Origin: a virus
Strand: one strand, 5' to 3'
DNA length: 47,468 nucleotides
IMG/VR virus record: IMGVR_UViG_3300041402_000641
Coordinates: 1-47,468 of that record
Positions 11,523-17,397 of the stretch are shown in pieces. The translations under genes were made by a program, and so were the position numbers. The notes under the pieces are model-generated. The model was not told where the DNA came from. It saw only the letters and a list, made by a program, of their open reading frames with translations, and searched no databases. The stretch's first letter is position 1, and every line of letters starts with the position of its first letter.

Positions 11523-12523
11523 TCTTCATCATCCAAATTAAGCTTGTGGACGCCTTCAAGATACTTTTCAAAAAGATCGTATTTTTTCAGGCCCAAATCA
11601 GTCATGGCTTGGGTGCAAATACCCACCCACCAATCACGGATGTTGGCAGAGTTTTCACCGGACATCTGCTTGTAATCATCAAGGGTGAATGTTGGCTCAT
11701 CGTCACCGGCCTGTTCATCTGAAGATTCTGGCGTTGGCTCCTGGGCCTTCTTTGATACTGGTTTTGGTTTTGGTTTTGGCGCCTCCTTTTTCTTCGGCTG
11801 GTCTGTCCTGGGTTTGCCGCGTTCGGCGTTTTTACCGGCCCTGATTGCTTCAAGTTCTTCTTCACTGAATTCGTCAAGATCTTGTTCAAAAACATCGCTT
11901 GCCGCTGTAACGGTCAATGTGGCGTCAACAACTGACCGTTTTTTTGCCATCTTCAAAACGGTATTGTACTGGTCAGCAATATCCGGATTTTCAACCTTGC
12001 CGGTTGTCATGGCGTCAATAGCTTTGCAACCGTCAGTTTGTTTTTTGAATGACTTGCTACAACCTCCTTTGTTGGCGTTGCAATAATATCCGCCACCAAA
12101 TTCATCTTTTCCGCGAAAGATAGCACCGATGAACCCGCATTCAGGGCAAGGCTTGCCAGCATTACGCCAGCGGTATTTTGTTTCCTTGGTCGAGCATGAG
12201 CCCACGCCCTGACCAAGAAAGTTGCCAACATCGTCATACACATTGGTAACAACCGCTACTTCCCGGTGATCGCCTTCAAGGTGATCAATTTTGACATCAA
12301 ACTTGGGCGCGAACCGGAACATGAACATTATCTTTTCAGCCCCGGCTTTTAACAGTGCAGGTTTATCACCGCACCCAGGAATTTTCCCATAATGGACCCC
12401 GTCTTTCATCAGGTTCTTCATGGCAAGCTGAATGGTATTCACTTGTTGTTCAAGGTTGGCCACCATCATTGCACCACCGCCACCAGACACGGTGTGCATC
12501 AAATCTTTTCCCTCTTCAGTCAT
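11519..12523 (-). CDS. Phage recombination protein, possible RAD52-type annealase
   Basis: The start MTEEGKDLMHTVSGGGG at 12523 follows GGAGCGG and overlaps the previous stop. NLMKDGVHYGKIPGCGDKPA, then LKAGAEKIMFMFRF, an embedded CPECG...C zinc ribbon (about 130-160), and KMAKKRSVVDATLTVTAASD, the last recalling the KRA..DA motif of RAD52/DdrA-like annealing proteins. The C-terminal 90 residues are a Lys/Pro linker and an acidic helix. Its place next to the exonuclease supports a single-strand annealing role, but the family is usually unnamed. Confidence 0.55.
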   Translation of the reverse strand: MTEEGKDLMHTVSGGGGAMMVANLEQQVNTIQLAMKNLMKDGVHYGKIPGCGDKPALLKAGAEKIMFMFRFAPKFDVKIDHLEGDHREVAVVTNVYDDVGNFLGQGVGSCSTKETKYRWRNAGKPCPECGFIGAIFRGKDEFGGGYYCNANKGGCSKSFKKQTDGCKAIDAMTTGKVENPDIADQYNTVLKMAKKRSVVDATLTVTAASDVFEQDLDEFSEEELEAIRAGKNAERGKPRTDQPKKKEAPKPKPKPVSKKAQEPTPESSDEQAGDDEPTFTLDDYKQMSGENSANIRDWWVGICTQAMTDLGLKKYDLFEKYLEGVHKLNLDDEE

Positions 12524-12696
12524 GATTTTCCGCTCCAATTATTTTTTTTGTTAAAAGTTCCGGACGCTTCCATTTCATCAAGTTTCTTCATTTCAATTTT
12601 GAAACATGGGCGGCACATACCATGGCTTACCTGGTCGCTTTCCTCTTCTGGGCCGTCTTCAATAACCCCTTTGCACCAAGCGCAAATAGTTTTCAT
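12520..12696 (-). CDS. Small zinc-finger protein (58 aa)
   Basis: ATG at 12696 (MKTICAWCKGVIEDG) overlaps the previous TGA. CAWC with SHGMCRPCF forms a four-Cys zinc finger like many phage 'ICaWCg..i....ishGiC..C' proteins. Role unknown; co-translated with its neighbours through ATGA overlaps on both sides. Confidence 0.7.
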   Translation of the reverse strand: MKTICAWCKGVIEDGPEEESDQVSHGMCRPCFKIEMKKLDEMEASGTFNKKNNWSGKS

Positions 12697-12839
12697 ATGC
12701 GCCCCCCCGTAAATGCACAAAAAGCAAACACAGCCCAGACCAAAACATAGGCACAAATAGCACCGATAATCCCGAGGATGATTCTGTCAATAAATTCCAA
12801 GGCTTCTGTTTTCCTGCCTATTCCGGGTGGATTTGACAT
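12693..12839 (-). CDS. Small membrane protein (48 aa)
   Basis: MSNPPGIGRKTEALEFIDRI begins inside the end of the HTH gene, and a single membrane segment (ILGIIGAICAYVLVWAVFAF) follows. It ends in ATGA overlap with the zinc-finger gene. Too short to classify; position in the early operon suggests a host-interaction or superinfection role, which is conjecture. Confidence 0.6.
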   Translation of the reverse strand: MSNPPGIGRKTEALEFIDRIILGIIGAICAYVLVWAVFAFCAFTGGRI

Positions 12840-13027
12840 AATTTAACACCAACGGCTCGGGCGATAAGTTTGCGCCCTTCCATGGTTTTAAGAGTTCCGG
12901 CAATATGCCTAGATATCCAGGCGCCGGACTTCCCAGCTTTTTCAGCAAGAACCCGGTTGTACGCTTTCCCGAGTTTCTTGTTAAGTATTTCCCTGATCTT
13001 GTCAGGTTTTAGAACTTGTCCTTTCAT
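12818..13027 (-). CDS. Small HTH regulator (69 aa)
   Basis: MKGQVLKPDKIREILNKKLG starts after GAGGTG. AEKAGKSGAWISRHIAGTLK is a helix-turn-helix of the Cro/repressor kind in a short protein with no oligomerisation domain. It faces the plus-strand operon across a control region with inverted repeats and probably binds there. Confidence 0.65.
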   Translation of the reverse strand: MKGQVLKPDKIREILNKKLGKAYNRVLAEKAGKSGAWISRHIAGTLKTMEGRKLIARAVGVKLCQIHPE

Positions 13028-13203
13028 AACTGCACCTCTGTTTTGATTGGCAAAGAATGTTTCCGTGTCATTACATTTACACCATGCAAAAACATTTGCA
13101 AGCTGTTTTGTAAAAGTTGTGTAAAATAAATGTAATAATTACCTTGACTGTATTTGGAAATTCATGTAAAAATTGTTTCAACATCAAAACAACGAGGCAA
13201 ACC
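13028..13203. promoter_or_regulatory. Divergent control region with inverted repeats
   Basis: Plus-strand promoter TTGACT (13144-13149), 17-base spacer, TAAAAA (13167-13172). ATTACATTTACAC (13070-13082) and GTGTAAAATAAATGTAAT (13119-13136) are inverted copies of an operator-like sequence lying between the HTH gene and that promoter. Suited to mutual control of the early minus-strand and plus-strand transcripts. Confidence 0.55.
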
Positions 13204-13416
13204 ATGAAAGCGGTAAGAAGAGTTGCGAGAAGATTAGTCAGAAGTTGTTATCTCTCAAATGATTCAATGATAATTCACACCCGGTGCAATCGGTGTTATC
13301 GGGGAATGGATATCAGCATGATAAACGGCGTTGTTATTATGGATTGCCCGAACCGGCCATGTCGGCAACGTGATATCCAGAAACAAATTAAACCGCCTTG
13401 GTTGCGGAAAGGGTGA
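13204..13416 (+). CDS. Small zinc-finger-like protein (70 aa), first gene of plus operon
   Basis: Start MKAVRRVARRLVRSCYLSND at 13204 after GAGG; an upstream ATG in the same frame lacks a binding site. Very basic N-terminus (RR, RR), then RCNRCYRG and CPNRPCRQ as a candidate zinc site. Possibly DNA or RNA binding. First gene after the plus-strand promoter. Confidence 0.55.
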   Translation: MKAVRRVARRLVRSCYLSNDSMIIHTRCNRCYRGMDISMINGVVIMDCPNRPCRQRDIQKQIKPPWLRKG

Positions 13417-13422
13417 AGGGAA

Positions 13423-13893
13423 ATGTTTGAAACTTTAAAAAAGATTTTCAGAAAAACAGCCACCCGTCTTGATCGATTCAAGAAGGCTGAACATTGGTCG
13501 CAACGGCGCGTTGAAGAGGGCTTTGCTTGTGATGCTGCGGCGTTCTCTGCCAACAGGAAGGCAATCACAGAATGGGAAAATCTTTTAAGGCGTCTTGATA
13601 TTGTTGAAACAGAAATTTACAGACAGAACCTTGTCCTTGCCAAAGGACTTGACTCCTTTGCGGGAATAATCACCAGCGGCCCTGGTAATGAATTTGACAA
13701 AATTGGTGGGCTCACTTGCATCCACCGATTGCATTGGATTGAAAAGCCTGAAATTGAATCTTGGAAGTTTGAATATGATCCAGTCTGGCTGGAAGATGAC
13801 AAGCTTGCCAACCTCTGGCATTTGCTTTGGAATTATGAAGAAACTGATGCCGGATTAAGAGAACGAATCAAACAACATCATGGGGTGAAATAA
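13423..13893 (+). CDS. Unknown protein of plus operon (156 aa)
   Basis: MFETLKKIFRKTATRLDRFK starts after GAAGGGAA. The amphipathic N-terminus is like that of the 110-residue protein downstream (MLKLLKKIFW), hinting at membrane association. The body is helical, then has IEKPEIESWKFEYDPVW. No family recognised. Confidence 0.55.
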   Translation: MFETLKKIFRKTATRLDRFKKAEHWSQRRVEEGFACDAAAFSANRKAITEWENLLRRLDIVETEIYRQNLVLAKGLDSFAGIITSGPGNEFDKIGGLTCIHRLHWIEKPEIESWKFEYDPVWLEDDKLANLWHLLWNYEETDAGLRERIKQHHGVK

Positions 13894-13967
13894 TGTTTGA
13901 AAAGGCAACTGTTTTATTCTGTGTTATTTTTGTGTTGTTCATCATTATGAATGAATTTTTAAGATGA
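13893..13967 (+). CDS. Very small membrane peptide (24 aa)
   Basis: ATG at 13893, overlapping the previous TAA and preceded by GGGGTGAA, encodes MFEKATVLFCVIFVLFIIMN and four more residues: essentially one membrane span. Below usual annotation length. Good spacing and operon position argue it is translated. Confidence 0.5.
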   Translation: MFEKATVLFCVIFVLFIIMNEFLR

Positions 13968-13978
13968 GAGGTTAAATA

Positions 13979-14236
13979 ATGGATAAAATACCATGTGTCA
14001 CAATCGACATTACCTCGGCAAAGAAGATTCTAACCCCGGAAAACATAAAGGAACAATTCGAGCATCAAAGAATTGATGAAAATTTATATCACAAAGCTGT
14101 TTGTTATAATGAAATGATTGGCAAAGAAGAACTTCAAATTGACGGGACAAATGAAGAATTGATTCTTTGCCGGGATATGTTGAGATTTGTGTTTTCTCAA
14201 ATTCCTGATCATTTAAAAAGACAATGGGTGAAATAA
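13979..14236 (+). CDS. Unknown protein of plus operon (85 aa)
   Basis: MDKIPCVTIDITSAKKILTP starts after GAGAGG. Acidic and helical, ending LKRQWVK. The stop overlaps the next start (TAATG). No similarity recognised. Confidence 0.55.
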   Translation: MDKIPCVTIDITSAKKILTPENIKEQFEHQRIDENLYHKAVCYNEMIGKEELQIDGTNEELILCRDMLRFVFSQIPDHLKRQWVK

Positions 14237-14568
14237 TGCTGAAATTATTAAAAAAGATTTTCTGGAAAAAGAACCAATTCAAAACCCAACCATACAAACT
14301 GACTATTCATCATTGCTCAAGTGCTGATGAAATTGAAAACACGACCAACTGTCCTGTGATGGGAACATTGCAAATGATAAAGTGTGTTATTTTTTCAAAT
14401 ACACACGCGACCTCATTCACACTGATTGAAGACCCTGCCAAACATAATATTTGCTTGATATTTGATAGTGTCCCATCAAATATATGGGATTTATTTCACC
14501 AATACATGCCATGCGGTATAGCTTATGAATTTTTTGACAAAGAAATGTATGTGGATATGAAGGGATAA
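14236..14568 (+). CDS. Unknown protein of plus operon (110 aa)
   Basis: Start at 14236 (MLKLLKKIFWKKNQF) after GGGTGAA. Cationic amphipathic N-terminus followed by a mixed alpha/beta body with TIHHCSSADEIEN and NICLIFDSVPSN. Not recognised. Confidence 0.55.
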   Translation: MLKLLKKIFWKKNQFKTQPYKLTIHHCSSADEIENTTNCPVMGTLQMIKCVIFSNTHATSFTLIEDPAKHNICLIFDSVPSNIWDLFHQYMPCGIAYEFFDKEMYVDMKG

Positions 14569-14570
14569 CA

Positions 14571-15101
14571 ATGAAAACCAAAAAGCAAATTCCATGGTTC
14601 ATGATTTACGGATCATCAAAACGATTAACAGCCGAACACATAAAAGTTTTGCAACCGTTTAAAACAGAAGATGATTTTGTCAAATTCTTTAATGAGAAAT
14701 TCTATCATCGAATACTCAGATCACGAAAAAAGATATCAATTATTGACTCTGCTGAATGGATTATTGAAAATGCTGGTTCAAAATTTCCACCGGTAGAAGG
14801 AACTATTCGCAAACTTATTTTGGATGGCAAGCCTTTCAGTGCTGATGTCGGCTATCGAAAAGAAGATGATAAATTGATCCCTGATCACTTGGCCGTTTTT
14901 GATCCTGAAGATGTATCAATTGAAATAGGTGGACATAAGATAGATGGATTTGCATCAGGGGATATTGTCCTCTTTGATGGCCGGCCGTTGTGGAAAAAGA
15001 TAACAATGACCATCAGGGCCATGGCCGCCACCGTCATCAGTGAAATAAAAGAGGCGTTTCCTTTTTTATGGCATGACCGACATTGGGAACCATTTGTTTA
15101 A
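14571..15101 (+). CDS. Unknown protein of plus operon (176 aa)
   Basis: MKTKKQIPWFMIYGSSKRLT is followed by a helical section and GFASGDIVLFDGRPLWKK, a beta-rich stretch, and a C-terminal amphipathic helix (TIRAMAATVISEIKEAFPFL). Last gene before a bidirectional terminator. Family unknown. Confidence 0.55.
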   Translation: MKTKKQIPWFMIYGSSKRLTAEHIKVLQPFKTEDDFVKFFNEKFYHRILRSRKKISIIDSAEWIIENAGSKFPPVEGTIRKLILDGKPFSADVGYRKEDDKLIPDHLAVFDPEDVSIEIGGHKIDGFASGDIVLFDGRPLWKKITMTIRAMAATVISEIKEAFPFLWHDRHWEPFV

Positions 15102-15177
15102 AGGTATCTTTGGCAGACTGTGGAAAATGCAATAATTAGAGATATTAATAATTAAAATTCCACATTATTGACAAAAA

Positions 15178-15217
15178 GAAAAAGGCCGTCAAGCTGGTGA
15201 ACTTGGCGGCCTTTTTA
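15178..15217. terminator. Bidirectional intrinsic terminator
   Basis: aaaggccgtcaag (15181-15193) and cttggcggccttttt (15202-15217) form a strong stem with A-rich left and T-rich right flanks. It ends the plus operon and also faces the endolysin transcript from the other side. Confidence 0.8.
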
Positions 15218-15279
15218 CATGGTGACACCGTGTAGGGGTCAGTGTCGGGAGATAAGGTGTTATAAACCTAAACCTATTA

Positions 15280-15774
15280 TCAAATTAATTCAAGCTCTAC
15301 ATGAACCAAGTCATTGAAAGTCTGATCAGTGTAGTCATTGTCAGAATCCCAATCGTTTCCGAATCTCATTCTGTATTTTCTTGAAAAAGGTGCTTCTTTC
15401 TGAACCCTAGCCCAGGCGGCTTTGAAAACGGCTGTCATCTGGTAGAACTTCACCCGCTCCAACCATTCAGCGTCACGGGTCTGTATGGTTTCGCTTTTAA
15501 GTTCTCCCCAACTTTCAGGAATCGGCCACGGAACCGCATCAACGGCCATTGAAAGATTATCCGGGAACGGCGCGTTTTCATCAGCGTTATGTTTCCCGTT
15601 TGGCCATTTGGCATTTGTTTTCTTCAAATCAAAAAGGCTGTTCTGTCGTTCTTTACCACGACGGCCTTCAAGCAATGAAATATCAAATGATTCAATTACA
15701 TACTCACAAGTCATTTGCAAATATGGGTTTAGAGTTGCTTTGACTTTGATTGATTTCTTTCCGAAACTTGGCAT
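15280..15774 (-). CDS. Endolysin, M15-type L-alanyl-D-glutamate peptidase
   Basis: Start MPSFGKKSIKVKATLNPYLQ at 15774 after AAAGGTGATGCC. FDISLLEGRRGKERQNSLFD, then KWPNGKHN (zinc His), LSMAVDAVPWP (zinc Asp), FGNDWDSDNDYTDQTFND and LVHVELEL (third zinc ligand His) follow the order of peptidase M15 phage endolysins such as the T5 type. Cleaves stem peptides in peptidoglycan. Separated from the lysis-like genes upstream by a terminator, so probably has its own promoter. Confidence 0.85.
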   Translation of the reverse strand: MPSFGKKSIKVKATLNPYLQMTCEYVIESFDISLLEGRRGKERQNSLFDLKKTNAKWPNGKHNADENAPFPDNLSMAVDAVPWPIPESWGELKSETIQTRDAEWLERVKFYQMTAVFKAAWARVQKEAPFSRKYRMRFGNDWDSDNDYTDQTFNDLVHVELELI

Positions 15775-15802
15775 GGCATCACCTTTTTTGTCGATGATTA
15801 AA

Positions 15803-15841
15803 GGGAACCCCCTGCAACTGAGCCAGAGTCGCAAGGGGTCC
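15803..15841 (-). promoter_or_regulatory. Hairpin in the endolysin leader
   Basis: Plus strand ggaaccccctgcaact and agtcgcaaggggtcc pair as a long imperfect stem with a short loop, about 30 bases upstream of the endolysin start. Upstream on the minus strand TTGCTT, 16 bases, TATATT could serve as promoter. May be a structured leader. Confidence 0.4.
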
Positions 15842-15896
15842 AAGGAGGAAAAATGAATAAATCAAATATAATTAATTGCTATAAATAAGCAAAGAA

Positions 15897-15937
15897 TAAA
15901 AAAACCCCGCTTGAACTAAATCAGGCGGGGTTTTTAA
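15897..15937. terminator. Intrinsic terminator after the lipoprotein gene
   Basis: aaaaccccgc (15901-15910) and gcggggttttt (15925-15935), with a T tract on the minus strand from the run of A at 15897-15904. Ends the tail-to-lysis transcript before the endolysin. Confidence 0.8.
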
Positions 15938-15957
15938 AATGTCTGTGTATCTGGCTG

Positions 15958-16401
15958 TCATTCCAGGCTTTTTATCCGGTTATCAAGCCATGTAATCATG
16001 ATTTCACGGTCTTTTCTATACATGATTTTTGAACTGTCAAACTCATTAAGGAACATGCTGGCAACTTCGACCATGCCTGGATATTTATTTAAAGCCTTAT
16101 TCATTTCACCCCTGGCGAACACATAAGAAACTGATTTTTCAAATACATTCCTGACTTCTATCAATACAGAGACAGCCTGTTCCCTGGTGTAAACACCCTC
16201 ACCAATCAGGGCCGCATTTACAATGATAATCCCGAGGCCCGCACTTTCAAGCCTGATATCATTCTTTTCAGCAACGTCACAGAGCAATGATGGTGAAGAT
16301 TTATCATCACACACTGAAGGCAGGTTGTTGAGAATACCGCACCCGGTAGCAAGCATAATGGCAACCAACGCCATACCTACAAAATAAAGTCTTTTATTCA
16401 T
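15958..16401 (-). CDS. Phage lipoprotein (possible lysis or exclusion role)
   Basis: MNKRLYFVGMALVAIMLATG precedes Cys21, a signal peptide with lipobox LATGC. The mature 127 residues are helical with paired Cys near 31 and 41. Starts by ATGA overlap with the holin-like gene. Could be an outer spanin or a superinfection lipoprotein; unlike most outer spanins it is long and not proline-rich. Confidence 0.6.
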   Translation of the reverse strand: MNKRLYFVGMALVAIMLATGCGILNNLPSVCDDKSSPSLLCDVAEKNDIRLESAGLGIIIVNAALIGEGVYTREQAVSVLIEVRNVFEKSVSYVFARGEMNKALNKYPGMVEVASMFLNEFDSSKIMYRKDREIMITWLDNRIKSLE

Positions 16402-16763
16402 GGTCTTTTCCTCCTGTTGAATTGAAGTGTTTTTGAAGTGTTTTCCGCCGTTTTGATTTCAGATTGTTCTTTGTTGTCGTATCCTTGAAATGATGTGTTA
16501 TGGCTTTTGTCCCGATCACATAAAACCGCTACCTTTTCACCAATTTCATTAACTTTTTTACTGACATTGTTGAGGGTGTTTATTTGGAAACCTAAACCAG
16601 AACCAAAAAGACCGATTACAATGATGAATATCCACCTTGAAACTTTGAATTTCATAGAGTTCTTGACGCCCTCGCATTCAATATCGTGATTATCAAGCCT
16701 TTTTTCATGTAGATCAATCATGACTTTATGTGATTCATGATCTTTGCATCTTTCGCAGGCCAT
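16398..16763 (-). CDS. Holin-like membrane protein (XhlA-type layout)
   Basis: The start MACERCKDHESHKVMIDLHE at 16763 follows AAGGGGGG. LHEKRLDNHD, then one membrane segment (WIFIIVIGLFGSGLGFQI, about 47-64), then a coiled region, resembles haemolysin XhlA/holin-like proteins with a single span. It lies between the tail genes and the lipoprotein/endolysin, supporting a lysis role. Confidence 0.55.
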   Translation of the reverse strand: MACERCKDHESHKVMIDLHEKRLDNHDIECEGVKNSMKFKVSRWIFIIVIGLFGSGLGFQINTLNNVSKKVNEIGEKVAVLCDRDKSHNTSFQGYDNKEQSEIKTAENTSKTLQFNRRKRP

Positions 16764-16777
16764 TAAACCCCCCTTTT

Positions 16778-17101
16778 TCAACACTCTCTTGTTGATGCGC
16801 CAAGCGGCACTTCCCAATGTCCGGTCACACCGCCAGGTGTTTCAGCGTCAATAAACGCCGTGTAACCGTCTTTGTCGATAAAGCCGGCGTCTTCCTCGAC
16901 AACGGCCTTGTAGGTTCCGTCAGCGCCAGTATAGGCCATGATAAGCGGCCATGTGATGCCGAAAACGTCATTACCGTCACTATCTTTAACAGTGAGCTCA
17001 ACAACGGCATCGTTGACAGATGAATCATCAGAAGCAAGAGCAACCCCGGACAACAGAAAAAGATTATCATTTGCAACAAAAACAATCTGTTTTTCACTCA
17101 T
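16778..17101 (-). CDS. Small beta-rich virion-associated protein (107 aa)
   Basis: MSEKQIVFVANDNLFLLSGV is followed by AVVELTVKDSDGNDVFGITW and a final VTGHWEVPLGAS. The layout looks like a single immunoglobulin-like or BppU-like domain found downstream of phage tail fibres. Overlaps the preceding gene by ATGA. Confidence 0.5.
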   Translation of the reverse strand: MSEKQIVFVANDNLFLLSGVALASDDSSVNDAVVELTVKDSDGNDVFGITWPLIMAYTGADGTYKAVVEEDAGFIDKDGYTAFIDAETPGGVTGHWEVPLGASTREC

Positions 17102-17318
17102 AGGGTTTCACCTCAACAATTCCTTTCAAATATTCAATAACAGAATTCACACCGGACATCAACGGGGAGACAATCAAGATGGCTGTCGCTGACAATCTCG
17201 GATTGACAAGAATACAACCTTTTAGGGCGTCAAGAATTATTCCCCTGTGCCATGTGTCATCGGCATCTTGCCAAATATCTTCATGATCCTGAAAAACTAC
17301 GTCTGTGAATTCTGCCAT
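17094..17318 (-). CDS. Small protein after tail fibre (74 aa)
   Basis: MAEFTDVVFQDHEDIWQDAD precedes a hydrophobic middle (SATAILIVSPLMSGVNSVIE). The pattern 'GCILVNPRLSATAILIVSPL' recalls small proteins encoded next to phage tail fibres. The start directly follows the downstream stop of the fibre's extended frame. Function unknown. Confidence 0.5.
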   Translation of the reverse strand: MAEFTDVVFQDHEDIWQDADDTWHRGIILDALKGCILVNPRLSATAILIVSPLMSGVNSVIEYLKGIVEVKPYE

Positions 17319-17319
17319 T

Positions 17320-17397
17320 TTATTTGTCCTCTAAAATCCCGATCCGTGATGACAGTTCTGCGTCAGCTTCTATTTCAGCTGGAGTTTCTTCATATTC
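17320..17397 (-). pseudogene. In-frame tail of the fibre gene beyond a TAA
   Basis: After the fibre's TAA (17398-17400) the same frame stays open for 25 codons, EYEETPAEIEADAELSSRIG then ILEDK, and ends right before the next ATG. The 'AdAeLssRIgiLE' heptad pattern is typical of phage fibre trimerisation segments. It suggests the TAA is a recent nonsense change or is sometimes read through. Confidence 0.45.

Noticed and set aside
15803-15841. tRNA or tRNA-like gene
   Set aside because: Only a single stem-loop is present; no cloverleaf or anticodon arm can be drawn.
15853-15888. 11-codon plus-strand ORF behind AAGGAGG
   Set aside because: Very short, isolated on the opposite strand within a terminator-promoter gap; the SD match is probably chance.
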